Source: Hyphomicrobiales bacterium (GTDB taxonomy: Bacteria; Pseudomonadota; Alphaproteobacteria; JAPOUT01). Taken from it: a stretch of DNA of 44,875 bases. The notes beneath the pieces were generated by a model, which had not been told where the DNA came from, did no database searches, and saw nothing but the letters and a program-made list of their open reading frames with translations. Positions 17,004-24,984 of the stretch are shown here, piece by piece. Both the position numbers and the translations under genes were made by a program. Each line of letters begins with the position of its first letter. The stretch's first letter is position 1. The DNA is taken from NCBI GenBank assembly GCA_026708545.1, contig JAPOUT010000071.1, forward strand, positions 1 through 44,875, written 5' to 3'.

Positions 17004-17485
17004 GGGTTTCCTTTCTGTGTAAAGTTGCGAATCTCGCCATCAGGGTTAACTCTGATTAACAATACTTACAAAAAGGTTTCTAATGTCTATTTTGGGAATT
17101 CCCGCGCCAATGTAAAGTTAACCTTTCGACATCAAAATCACGATAAAGAGCATTTCGATGCAGCGTGGTGTTTGGGTTGTAAAAAATGGGAAACAATGTC
17201 GGGGCTGCATCCATGTGAATGAAACTTTCACGGACCCGCTCGTTCGCAAAAATTTTGAAAGACGCCATGCGGTAGATGCCGCTGCAATGCGGGTCTATGG
17301 CACGAACGCGAAGCCACGAACGTGCGCGGGAGAATTCGAGGAGCGTCAATTTTGAGGCCGCGGGGGCGTCTGCGGGAGGTGCGGATGCGTGCCGAACGCA
17401 TTGCGAAAGAACTTCGGCAATTCGAGCGTTTCAAAGGTTAATTTTCATTCACATTAACGCTTATTCATATTAACATGGGCGAATC
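17004..17485. promoter_or_regulatory. ctrA-yajQ intergenic control region with CtrA-like boxes
   Basis: A 482-bp stretch between divergent ctrA and yajQ, with no convincing gene. From the ctrA end it holds a GAATC (GANTC) site at 17029-17033, TTAA-N6-TTAAC at 17046-17060 (read on the ctrA strand as TTAA-N6-TTAACC), and TTAACC at 17118-17123. Near yajQ, three TTAA motifs start at 17438, 17454 and 17470, exactly 16 bp apart, the last ending 12 nt before the yajQ ATG. Family knowledge says CtrA binds paired TTAA halves; the six-base gap here is one base shorter than the Caulobacter consensus. Direct binding is inference. Confidence 0.5.
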
Positions 17486-17971
17486 ATGCCTTCTTTCGAT
17501 ATTGTTTCACGGGTGGAAGTTAGCGAAGTTGATAACGCGCTGGGCAATGTTGCGCGCGAAATCGCCCAGCGTTATGACTTCAAAGGGGCGAAATGCTCCA
17601 TCGAACGGCGCGAGAACGAACTTGTTCTGCTCGCGGACGACGAGTTGAAACTTCGGCAATTACGGGAAATGCTGCAGGGGCATCTTGCGCGCCGGGGAAT
17701 TGAAGTCGGTGCGCTCGATTATCGCAATTTCGAGCGTGCCGCGGGACAGTCGGTCAGGCAGCACGCGGCTCTGCGCCAGGGGGTCGACCGCGATACCGGC
17801 AAAAAAATCATGGCAGGCATCAAGGCCAGCAAGTTGAAGGTGAAGGCATCCGCACGCGGCGAGGAAATCCGCGTCGAAGGAAAAAAGCGCGACGACCTGC
17901 AAGACGTCATTGCGCTGGTTAAAGAGATGTCGCTGGAACTGCCGCTGCAGTATGTTAACTTTCGTGATTGA
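17486..17971 (+). CDS. yajQ: YajQ family nucleotide-binding protein
   Basis: A 161-residue cytoplasmic protein with two ferredoxin-like halves. It begins 'MPSFDIVSRVEVSEVDNALGNV', then 'EIAQRYDFKGAKCSIE', 'LRQGVDRDTGKKIMAGIKASKLKVKA' and 'EEIRVEGKKRDDLQDVIALVK', ending 'PLQYVNFRD'. Length and motifs match YajQ. Relatives bind cyclic di-GMP or GTP and can influence transcription factors; the ligand here is unknown. The start at 17486 gives the family N-terminus but lacks a clear Shine-Dalgarno. It is divergent from ctrA and shares its control region, with TTAA motifs immediately upstream, so cell-cycle control is possible. Confidence 0.95.
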   Translation: MPSFDIVSRVEVSEVDNALGNVAREIAQRYDFKGAKCSIERRENELVLLADDELKLRQLREMLQGHLARRGIEVGALDYRNFERAAGQSVRQHAALRQGVDRDTGKKIMAGIKASKLKVKASARGEEIRVEGKKRDDLQDVIALVKEMSLELPLQYVNFRD

Positions 17972-17980
17972 TTCGCATGG

Positions 17981-18763
17981 TCAGCGTCCGCGCCAGACCG
18001 GATCGCGCTTTTCTGCAAAGGCGCGGAAGCCTTCCATCTGGTCTTCGCTGTCATAAAGACGGTCGACCGTGTCCCACTGGCGCCGGGCAATTCGGTTCAT
18101 TGCATCCCCGAATGACATTGATTCGCTTTCCCGCATTACCTCTTTAATCGCGGCAAACACCAACGGCGGTCCGTCTGCCAATAGTTGCGCGGTCTCGCGG
18201 ACACGTTCCATTAACTTATCGCCCGGCAACACTTCGTTTACCAAGCCCCAGCGTTCGGCTTCGGCGACATCCATCCAGCGGCCCGTCAGCAACAGGTCCA
18301 TCGCAATATGATAGGGAACGCGTCTCGGCAGGCGAATGGTCGCCGCATCCGCGAGGGTTCCCGCACGTATCTCCGGCAACGCAAAACTGCTGTGCTCCGC
18401 CGCGTAAATCAGGTCGGCCGAGAGCGCTAATTCGAAGCCTCCGCCGACCGCCATGCCGCTTACCGCCGCTATCACCGGTTTGTTCAAGCCGCGCAACTCC
18501 TGCAGGCCGCCGAATCCGCCGACGCCGTAGTCGCCGTCAACCGCATCGCCGTCCGCCGCCGCCTTTAAATCCCATCCTGCCGAGAAAAACTTTTTTCCCG
18601 CGCTCGACAATATTGCGACGCGCAAGCCGGAGTCGTCGCGAAAGTCGCGGAAGACTTCGCCCAGCATCCGGCTCGTTGCCAAATCAATCGCGTTTGCCTT
18701 CGGGCGGTCAAGAACAACTTCCAATATCGCGCCTTCACGCTTTGTGCTTACCACTTCACTCAT
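17981..18763 (-). CDS. caiD: enoyl-CoA hydratase/isomerase, CaiD-like (crotonobetainyl-CoA hydratase)
   Basis: A 260-residue crotonase-fold enzyme. 'EVVLDRPKANAIDLATSRMLGEVF' and 'KKFFSAGWDLKAAADGDA' are very like CaiD, as is the tail 'AEKRDPVWRGR'. The oxyanion-hole segment is 'ISGMAVGGGFELALSADL'-like, and 'FALPEIRAGTLADAAT' carries the Glu at the first catalytic position. At the second position this protein has Asp ('AMDLLLTG') and the usual P-G-x-G-G is replaced by L-A-D-A-A. CaiD hydrates crotonobetainyl-CoA to carnitinyl-CoA. GGAGGAGG lies before the ATG, 14 bp after the CoA-ligase stop. With a BKACE gene nearby, a role in trimethylammonium compound breakdown is likely but substrate identity is inference. 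Confidence 0.82.
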   Translation of the reverse strand: MSEVVSTKREGAILEVVLDRPKANAIDLATSRMLGEVFRDFRDDSGLRVAILSSAGKKFFSAGWDLKAAADGDAVDGDYGVGGFGGLQELRGLNKPVIAAVSGMAVGGGFELALSADLIYAAEHSSFALPEIRAGTLADAATIRLPRRVPYHIAMDLLLTGRWMDVAEAERWGLVNEVLPGDKLMERVRETAQLLADGPPLVFAAIKEVMRESESMSFGDAMNRIARRQWDTVDRLYDSEDQMEGFRAFAEKRDPVWRGR

Positions 18764-18777
18764 GCTTCCTCCTCCGT

Positions 18778-20832
18778 TTATTTGTGGACGCGCACGAGCG
18801 CGTCCGCCACGACCACGCCGCTGTGTTCGGCGCGGACCAATAAGGGGTTGATGTCCAGTTCGGCGAGGCTGCCCCGGTGCTCGCGCGCGAACGCCTGCAA
18901 CGACATTGCCGCGTCAATGATAGCATCGATATCGGCGCGCTTGCCTCCGCGGGCGCCCTGCAACAGCGGATGTATTCGCAGGCCGGCGACGGCTTCGGCG
19001 ATGTCTTCGCGCCGGGCGGGTAACAATACAAGACGCGTGTCCGCGAGCATTTCCGTCCAGATGCCGCCCGCGCCGATGCTCATCACCTGGCCGTAGTCCG
19101 GGTCGGCAAGAATGCCGAGAATCATTTCCGCGACGGCACCCTCAATCATCTGCTCGACCAGCACGCCTTTGCCGAGCGGCAGGAGCGTTTCTACGGCTTC
19201 CTCGAGTTCCTCCGCATTGCGGATGTTAAGGCGCACGGCCTGGTGCTCGCTCTTGTGCGCCAGGCCCAGCGCTTTTGCGACAACCGGATAACCGAGTTTT
19301 TCCGCCGCCGCACGCGCGCCTTTAACGCCGGTCAGTTTTTCCGCTTCGGGAACCGGGAGCGCAAACTTTTTCAGCAAACGCTTGGCATCCCACTCATCGA
19401 GGAGGGTTGCCTCGCCGAAAAGTCGAGCAGGCGCCTGCATGTCTTCGGGGAAAGGCTTGCGCCATGCTTGCGTGATGCGTGCGGCGGCATCGACCGCCGT
19501 CAGCGCGTCATCGATTCCGCACAAAGGCGCGATGCCTTTCTTAAGAAGATCGCGGGCGTGGTGCTCGAGCATGTTTTCGTGGAGCGTCGCGACAACCGCG
19601 CACGGAGCGTTTGTTGCGGCGGATGCATCCCGGAGAGCCCGCACGGCGGGCATCCAGTTGGCGTCAACGCAGCGTTGGGGATGCGGAAAGTCCAGCACGA
19701 GCAGGGAAAGGTCGAAACGCTCCTCCAGCATGGCGGCGAAAGTTGCGCGCAAGCGCTCTTCTTTTCCCCAGTCAAAAGTGTGGTAGTCGAGAGGGTTAGC
19801 GACGTGGACGAGCGGATGGGTCGTGGCCTTGACGCGCTCGATTGCGCTTGCGTCAAGTGCGCGAAAGTTAAGTCCATGTTCGAAGGCGGCATCGCCCATC
19901 AGGGCCGCTTCGCCGCCCGAACAACTGAACGAGCAGATATCCCTGCCGTTGAGAGCGCCGTGGGCGTGCAGAAGCTTGAGCGTTTCCAGCATCGAGGGAA
20001 GCGAGGGCAGCAAGGGGATTCCGATTTTCTCGAAGAAAGCCTCCATGATGCGGTGTTCGCCGGTCAGCGACGCGGTGTGCGAGAGTTTTGCCACACGCGC
20101 CTGTTCCGACTTTCCCACCGTGATGGCGACGACGGGAATGTTGCTTTCGCGTGCTTTGCGTGCGAGGCGTGCGAACTTGCCAATGTCACGGATGCCTTCG
20201 ATATGGAGTCCGATGGCGGTGACACGTTTGTCGTCAAGCAGGGATTCGGCAATGTCGCAAAAGTCGATCTGTATCTGGTTGCCGAGCGCCGCGATATACG
20301 CAAACGGCGTGCCTCGGCGCTGCATCGTCATGTTCATTGCGATGTTGGAAGATTGGCACAACAATGCGACGCCGCGTTCAAGTCTTTCGCCGCCTTGCTG
20401 GTCGGGCCAGCACAGCGCCCCATCGAGATAGTTGACGAGGCCGTAGCAATTGGGCCCGACGAGAGGCATGTCTCCGGCAGCATCAAGAAGCGCCTGCGTG
20501 AGCGAATCGCCCTTGTCGTCGCTCGTTTCGTTGAAGCCGGAGGCATACGAGATTGCCCCGCCCGCGCCCATGTCGGCAAGCGTCTTGACCACGCCGATGG
20601 TTGCCTCGCGGTTGACCCCGATCCAACTGGCATCGGGAGGGGAGGGGAGATCAGCGACGTCCTTGATGCATTTGACGCCCTGGTCTTCCTGTTTTTCCGG
20701 ATGTATTCGCCAGATATCCCCTTCGAATCCGAGCAGGCGGCATTGCCGCAGCGCTTCGGAAGCTTCAACGCCGCCGATCAGGGCAATGGAGCGCGGTCGA
20801 AGCAGCCGGGAAAGGTCGCGCTTGCGCATCAT
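18778..20832 (-). CDS. acyl-CoA synthetase (NDP-forming), fused CoA-binding and ATP-grasp
   Basis: A 684-residue protein of the acetyl-CoA synthetase (ADP-forming)/succinyl-CoA ligase superfamily. The N-terminal CoA-binding Rossmann part begins 'LLRPRSIALIGG', followed by 'VGPNCYGLVNY' and 'GALLCQSSNIAM'-like ligase segments. The likely phospho-His is His252 in 'KLSHTASLTG'. From about residue 460 an ATP-grasp domain follows ('LGYPVVAKALGLAHKSE', 'VLVEQMIEGAVAEMILGI', 'LAELDINPLLV'). It forms acyl-CoA from a carboxylate, CoA and nucleotide triphosphate. It begins directly after the acyl-CoA dehydrogenase stop (TGAATGATG), so the two are coupled. In context it would activate a betaine-type acid, doing the work that an AMP-forming CaiC does elsewhere. 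Substrate not provable here. Confidence 0.85.
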   Translation of the reverse strand: MMRKRDLSRLLRPRSIALIGGVEASEALRQCRLLGFEGDIWRIHPEKQEDQGVKCIKDVADLPSPPDASWIGVNREATIGVVKTLADMGAGGAISYASGFNETSDDKGDSLTQALLDAAGDMPLVGPNCYGLVNYLDGALCWPDQQGGERLERGVALLCQSSNIAMNMTMQRRGTPFAYIAALGNQIQIDFCDIAESLLDDKRVTAIGLHIEGIRDIGKFARLARKARESNIPVVAITVGKSEQARVAKLSHTASLTGEHRIMEAFFEKIGIPLLPSLPSMLETLKLLHAHGALNGRDICSFSCSGGEAALMGDAAFEHGLNFRALDASAIERVKATTHPLVHVANPLDYHTFDWGKEERLRATFAAMLEERFDLSLLVLDFPHPQRCVDANWMPAVRALRDASAATNAPCAVVATLHENMLEHHARDLLKKGIAPLCGIDDALTAVDAAARITQAWRKPFPEDMQAPARLFGEATLLDEWDAKRLLKKFALPVPEAEKLTGVKGARAAAEKLGYPVVAKALGLAHKSEHQAVRLNIRNAEELEEAVETLLPLGKGVLVEQMIEGAVAEMILGILADPDYGQVMSIGAGGIWTEMLADTRLVLLPARREDIAEAVAGLRIHPLLQGARGGKRADIDAIIDAAMSLQAFAREHRGSLAELDINPLLVRAEHSGVVVADALVRVHK

Positions 20833-21993
20833 TCACGAGCCGAGCGGCCGCAGCAGGTCACGACTGATGATGTGCCGCTGGATTTCGGAGGTGCCTTCCC
20901 AGATGCGTTCGACCCGGGCGTCGCGCCAGAAGCGTGTAAGGGGAAGGTCGTCCATCAATCCCATGCCGCCGTGTATTTGAATTGCGGTGTCCGTGACCTT
21001 CGCGAGCATTTCGGTCGCGAAAAGTTTGGCCGACGCGATTTCGCGGTTACACGGGAGGCCGTTTTCGAGCCGCCACGCGGCGTTGAGAGTGAGCCAGTCG
21101 GCGGCGTCGATTTCGGTGACGAGATCGGCGAGTTGAAACGAGACACCCTGAAACTTGCCGATGGTTTGACCGAATTGCTCGCGCTGGGACGCATAATTGA
21201 GGGCGATGTCAAAGGCGCGGCGGGCGCGCCCGACCGCCATTGCGGCAACCGTGATGCGCGTCGCGAACAGCCATTCGTTGGCAAGTTCGAGTCCGCGGTC
21301 GGCCTCGCCGAGGATTTGTTCGTCCGGAAGGCGGCAGTCGTCGAAGGTGAGGATGCAATTGTGGTAACCGCGATGGGATACGGAATTGTATCCCGGTTGG
21401 ATATGAAAGCCCGGCGTGTTCCTGTCAACGAGGAAACAAGTGATGGTTTTACGCTTGCCCCTCGGCGAGTCCTCTTCGCCGGTTGCGACAAACACGATGA
21501 TGAAATCGGCGATGTCGGCGTGACTGATGAAGTGCTTCGATCCATTGAGGATCCAGTCGCCGTTTTCTCGTTTTGCGGAGCATTTCATCGAGCGGATGTC
21601 GGATCCCGCGGAGGGTTCCGTCATCGCAAGGGCGTCGAACTTATCGCCACGCGCCGCAGGGAAGAGGTATTTGTCCCGTTGCGCGTTGTTGCAAGCCATA
21701 AGAATGCCTGAGGGTCTGCCCCAAAACACCGTAAGCGCCATGGATGCGCGTCCGAGTTCGCGCTCGAGCAGAGTAAAGTCGAGGGGCGAAAGTCCCCCGC
21801 CGCCGACTTCCTCCGGAAGGTTCGGTGCGAAAAAACCGAGCTCGTTGACTTTGCGCTTAATGTCTTGTCCGAGCTCTTCGGGGACAACGCCGGTGCGTTC
21901 AACCTCGTCCTCGTGGGGATAAAGTTCCCGCTCTACGAATCCGCGCACGGTGTCAACGATGAGTTGTTGTTCGCTAGTAAGAGAGAAGTCCAT
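20833..21993 (-). CDS. acyl-CoA dehydrogenase
   Basis: A 386-residue flavoprotein that oxidises an acyl-CoA to the 2-enoyl-CoA, passing electrons to ETF. It starts 'MDFSLTSEQQLIVDTVRGFVEREL', contains 'ALAMTEPSAGSDIRSM', 'WILNGSKHFISHADIADF', 'QIHGGMGLMDDLPLTRFWRDAR' and 'RIWEGTSEIQRHIISRDLL', where the Glu in 'WEGTSEI' is the usual catalytic base. The track ORF runs 15 codons further upstream; the ATG at 21993 fits the family, although I see no good ribosome-binding site there. The AT-rich cassette ends 32 bp upstream, so the original leader may have been lost. It resembles CaiA-type crotonobetainyl-CoA reductase/dehydrogenases in context, but I do not name it. Confidence 0.93.
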   Translation of the reverse strand: MDFSLTSEQQLIVDTVRGFVERELYPHEDEVERTGVVPEELGQDIKRKVNELGFFAPNLPEEVGGGGLSPLDFTLLERELGRASMALTVFWGRPSGILMACNNAQRDKYLFPAARGDKFDALAMTEPSAGSDIRSMKCSAKRENGDWILNGSKHFISHADIADFIIVFVATGEEDSPRGKRKTITCFLVDRNTPGFHIQPGYNSVSHRGYHNCILTFDDCRLPDEQILGEADRGLELANEWLFATRITVAAMAVGRARRAFDIALNYASQREQFGQTIGKFQGVSFQLADLVTEIDAADWLTLNAAWRLENGLPCNREIASAKLFATEMLAKVTDTAIQIHGGMGLMDDLPLTRFWRDARVERIWEGTSEIQRHIISRDLLRPLGS

Positions 21994-22025
21994 GGAGCGT
22001 TTGCACAAAAAGGGGTTAAACTCGT

Positions 22026-23096
22026 TTAGTCTTCCCAATCATCGTCAAAACTCATTCCATGTGTATCGTCTTGTCCGTAGAGTGCCTGTCGATGCAAATG
22101 GATGTTTACACGCGAAGTTGTATTTTTTTGAGAGGAGTCGATGCCAATTTCCTTGCCAATGGTAGCAGTTCGACGAATCATTTCCACACCCAAGGTGTCT
22201 AAATCGTCATCCCAAATTTCCTTGTTGTGGATAAGTTCTTGCGCTGCTCTTTTAAAATCCCATCCTTCGTTTAAATTTCGCACGATATACCAAGTATCGT
22301 CTAAAGGGTAGTCAATTCGATCTTTGGGAAGGCGGGCAAAATCATTGCCTTCTCGAGGGCGTGTACTGCCCCAATCACCATAGATAATGGAAGATCGGTT
22401 TGATTTTTGTTGGAGTTGTTGCACTAACTGCCTATTATGAAATTGAACTGGGCTGATGCCGCTAAAACGAGAGAATTCTTTAGGTATTGACGCGCATGAA
22501 ACAACGACGGGAATACTGGCATCTATTCTCTGCAATCCTCCGGTTATCAATCCGTCAAACCAAACAGAGAGGCTGAGCACATTTTCCGTCCACCCTCCTT
22601 CCAGAATAACAGTGAAATCTGCCGAGCCTGCAACGGTAAATGCAGAAACAATTTTATCAAAATTATCTGGAAATCGGTTAATCTCAATTCTCATGCAGTA
22701 TTGTCTTCCAAGTTTTTGTGTGGCTTCGATTTGTTGTCTGATTTCTATTTCACTTTTGCCTTTAACTTGGATACAAGGAAATATGTGATCGCTATCCTTA
22801 ATAAACTCAATCCACTCTGTCCAATTTGCAGGGTCAGATAAATAATTTAATTCTTTTTGTGCGGGGTCGTCCAGGTTGGTGTACTGGTAATCTCTATCTA
22901 TGTCTAGAAAGTAATTTCGATTTGGAAAAGCTTTTTCTGCACGTTCAATGGCGCGTTTTAAGGAGCTAGTGCCGACCCAGGGAGCTAGCAGGATACAAGG
23001 TGTCATTCGATCTTTAATTTTTCCCGATAAGAACTCAAGTCCCTTCATTTCACTAGGACGCATCGCTAAGGTGGGCACGTAGTTCTTCGGGAACAT
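22026..23096 (-). CDS. beta family protein (T4 beta-like)
   Basis: A 356-residue AT-rich gene. The start 'YVPTLAMRPSEMKGLEFLSGKIKDRMTPCILLAPW' and later 'NYFLDIDRDYQ', 'FPCIQVKG' and 'ADFTVILEGGW' match my recollection of the 'beta protein' family named from phage T4 (Pfam Beta_protein), which I expect to have an alpha/beta barrel-like pattern. The molecular activity of that family is not known to me. It is the last gene of a three-gene cassette with an ImmA/IrrE peptidase (25 bp upstream) and a membrane protein. Relatives often sit beside ImmA/IrrE genes in variable or defence islands. Codon use and low GC differ sharply from the flanking catabolic genes, which suggests transfer. Confidence 0.75.
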   Translation of the reverse strand: MFPKNYVPTLAMRPSEMKGLEFLSGKIKDRMTPCILLAPWVGTSSLKRAIERAEKAFPNRNYFLDIDRDYQYTNLDDPAQKELNYLSDPANWTEWIEFIKDSDHIFPCIQVKGKSEIEIRQQIEATQKLGRQYCMRIEINRFPDNFDKIVSAFTVAGSADFTVILEGGWTENVLSLSVWFDGLITGGLQRIDASIPVVVSCASIPKEFSRFSGISPVQFHNRQLVQQLQQKSNRSSIIYGDWGSTRPREGNDFARLPKDRIDYPLDDTWYIVRNLNEGWDFKRAAQELIHNKEIWDDDLDTLGVEMIRRTATIGKEIGIDSSQKNTTSRVNIHLHRQALYGQDDTHGMSFDDDWED

Positions 23097-23121
23097 TTTA
23101 CTTAGCGCCTTCCCGAGACTT

Positions 23122-23628
23122 TTACGAGAAGTTACTCAAGCGAATTTCCATTGCAGCCTTCGAAACTTGAAATCGCTCTGCGAGATTTTCGATTGTCTCT
23201 TCAGTTACCGTTTTATTGAAGTTTTCACGCAGCGTTTCTTCAATTTGAGACGTCGGCATAACAATTTCCGCAGCTAAACGGTTAGCCTCATATTCGGTGT
23301 TTTCTGGTGCACCGGACCTATACAGAACATTGTCGGTAATTCCTTCAGCGGATATGTCGATTAATTTTTTATGAAGCATAAAGTGTGCAAGCTCATGAGC
23401 AATAGTGAATCTTTGCCGCTCTCGTGCTTCATAGCGGTTTACCCGAATGATATATCCGCTTTCTTCATTCTTAATCTGCCCAGAAATCCCCGTAGGCATA
23501 CCGGAAACCTTAATCTTCACATTCAGTTCTTTTGCTATTTGTCCCACCTTTACAGGATATTCTGATAAATATTTTTCGAGTATTTCTCGGTGTTCCTGGC
23601 TTAAGCGATTCCACTCTTTTGGTTTCAT
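23122..23628 (-). CDS. ImmA/IrrE family metallo-endopeptidase
   Basis: A 168-residue zinc protease. The HExxH motif is 'FTIAHELAHFMLHKK', and the third ligand is probably the Glu in 'EYEANRLAAEIVMP'. The C-terminal 'LAERFQVSKAAMEIRLSN' is the helix-turn-helix-like tail typical of IrrE/ImmA proteins. Relatives cleave phage or mobile-element repressors (ImmA) or the repressor DdrO (IrrE). Here no Xre-type repressor is encoded beside it; its neighbours are a small membrane protein and a beta-family protein, so its substrate may be one of these. AGGA precedes the ATG and it starts 12 nt after the membrane-protein stop, indicating an operon. AT-rich like the whole cassette. Confidence 0.92.
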   Translation of the reverse strand: MKPKEWNRLSQEHREILEKYLSEYPVKVGQIAKELNVKIKVSGMPTGISGQIKNEESGYIIRVNRYEARERQRFTIAHELAHFMLHKKLIDISAEGITDNVLYRSGAPENTEYEANRLAAEIVMPTSQIEETLRENFNKTVTEETIENLAERFQVSKAAMEIRLSNFS

Positions 23629-23640
23629 TGTTCCTGGCTC

Positions 23641-24033
23641 CTAACTTGCATTTGTATCGTTCGAAGGAGAACTTTCCCTATCACTTGGTGTTTGTTGCTC
23701 TGGTCCAATTCCAGCGAATACAATTCTGGCGACAAAATCTTTTACATACTTTTCTGTCAGTGTCTCTTCTATCTTGGTGATTGCAGATTTTTGTGCTTCC
23801 TGTTTGATTTCACGGAAAGTGAATACTGCCACGACCGTAATCCCAATAGCAAGAGCTGTCAGAACCACCGTGATGGCTGTCATCATCACACCAATGAAAT
23901 TAATGTAGACAGGTAATTTGAAATCCACTTCCTCTTGAATGCCCGGGATGCTGTTGAGAATACCAAGCGAAATGAACAAATAAACAACCACAGCCCCACC
24001 AATGAAGCTAATGATTCCCACAGTAATCTTCAT
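23641..24033 (-). CDS. small membrane protein of the ImmA/IrrE-beta cassette
   Basis: A 130-residue protein I do not recognise. It has two predicted membrane helices: residues about 3-29 ('ITVGIISFIGGAVVVYLFIS') and about 46-72 ('INFIGVMMTAITVVLTALAI'). An amphipathic, charged cytosolic-type region follows ('IKQEAQKSAITKIEETLTEKYVKDFVARI') with a Ser/Asp/Asn-rich tail. It is first in the three-gene cassette, 12 nt before the metallopeptidase gene. A membrane component beside a protease invites comparison with sensors or membrane-acting toxins, but nothing in the sequence proves either. Low GC. Confidence 0.7.
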   Translation of the reverse strand: MKITVGIISFIGGAVVVYLFISLGILNSIPGIQEEVDFKLPVYINFIGVMMTAITVVLTALAIGITVVAVFTFREIKQEAQKSAITKIEETLTEKYVKDFVARIVFAGIGPEQQTPSDRESSPSNDTNAS

Positions 24034-24081
24034 GTATTATGCCCCTAGCGTTAGGTTTACGTTTCTTACTTGGTAAGTCTA
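24034..24081. promoter_or_regulatory. short intergenic with inverted repeats ahead of the cassette
   Basis: Between the BKACE stop and the cassette's first gene lie two small palindromes, CTTAC-TTG-GTAAG (24065-24077) and CCTA-N4-TAGG (24044-24055), plus CATAAT close to the ATG. They may be an operator or part of a junction. The evidence is weak. Confidence 0.25.
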
Positions 24082-24972
24082 TCATTTCCGCTGTCTTAAG
24101 TCAAGCTTTTTGCGTGTTTCTTCCGGGCTGATGACTCGCGCACCCATGTTCTCGATAATGGTGACGGCTTTTTCCACCAGCGAACCGTTGGAAGCGGGAA
24201 CGCCTTTCTCGATCCAGAGGTTGTCCTCGAGTCCAACGCGCACATTCCCGCCAAGCAAGACGGCTTGTGCGACCATCGGCATTTGTGCCGCGCCAATGCC
24301 AAAGCCCGACCACACTGCTCCGGCGGGGATGCGGTCGCGCATGCTCATCATTGCGGCAGTATCGGCAGGTGCACCCCACGGAATGCCCAAGCATATTTGA
24401 TAGAGGGCCGGATCCTCAAGAAGGCCTTCTTTGTGCATGCGTTCGGCAAACCAAACGTGCCCGCTGTCGAAACATTCGAGTTCGGGACGAACGCCGAGTT
24501 CGCGGATGCGTTTGGCCCCGGCACGCAACATGTCGGGCGTGGAGACGAAAATCATGGACCCGTCGCCGAAGTTCAGCGTGCCGCAATCAAGCGAGCATAT
24601 CTCCGGTAACAACTCTTCCACATGTGCAAGCCGTGTGATGGGACCGACGAGGTCCGTGTTTTCACCGAGTTCGAGGGGTGTTTCGCCGGTGCCGATGTCC
24701 ATGTCGCCGCCCATCCCGGAGGTGAGGTTGATGATGACATCGCGATTGCCGGAGCGTACACGCTCGACAACCTCGCGATAGAGATGGACGTCGCGGCAGC
24801 CTTTTCCGGTCTCGGGGTTGCGGACATGGATGTGGGCGATGGCCGCACCGGCATCCGCCGCCTCAAGTGCGGCGGCGGCGATTTGCTCAGGCGTGACAGG
24901 GATGGCAGGGTGCCTGCCGACGGTATCGCCCGAGCCGGTCACGGCACAGGTGATGAAGACTTCCCGATTCAT
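24082..24972 (-). CDS. BKACE (3-keto-5-aminohexanoate cleavage) family enzyme, dehydrocarnitine-type
   Basis: A 296-residue beta-keto acid cleavage enzyme. It begins '[28 protein letters not shown]', has zinc ligands in '[14 protein letters not shown]' (His47, His49), then '[16 protein letters not shown]', '[19 protein letters not shown]', 'ELECFDSGH' and '[15 protein letters not shown]'. BKACE enzymes transfer an acetyl unit from acetyl-CoA to cleave beta-keto acids. The sequence is close to the subgroup I associate with 3-dehydrocarnitine cleavage to glycine betaine and acetoacetyl-CoA. AGGAGAG precedes the ATG, 12 nt after the clpB stop. Together with the CaiD-like, ligase and dehydrogenase genes beyond the cassette it argues for carnitine or gamma-butyrobetaine catabolism. 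Confidence 0.88.
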   Translation of the reverse strand: MNREVFITCAVTGSGDTVGRHPAIPVTPEQIAAAALEAADAGAAIAHIHVRNPETGKGCRDVHLYREVVERVRSGNRDVIINLTSGMGGDMDIGTGETPLELGENTDLVGPITRLAHVEELLPEICSLDCGTLNFGDGSMIFVSTPDMLRAGAKRIRELGVRPELECFDSGHVWFAERMHKEGLLEDPALYQICLGIPWGAPADTAAMMSMRDRIPAGAVWSGFGIGAAQMPMVAQAVLLGGNVRVGLEDNLWIEKGVPASNGSLVEKAVTIIENMGARVISPEETRKKLDLRQRK

Positions 24973-24984
24973 GGACTCTCCTAT

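Noticed and set aside
17080-17355. Two opposing ORFs in the ctrA-yajQ gap
   Set aside because: They lack ribosome-binding sites and recognisable sequence, and they overlap likely regulatory motifs.
19243-21711. 822-codon plus-strand ORF
   Set aside because: It is antisense to both the CoA ligase and the acyl-CoA dehydrogenase, crosses their junction and has no domain pattern.
21994-24090. Target-site duplications or terminal inverted repeats at the cassette borders
   Set aside because: Only very short similarities (GTTTA-type) were visible, no better than chance, and no transposase or integrase is present.
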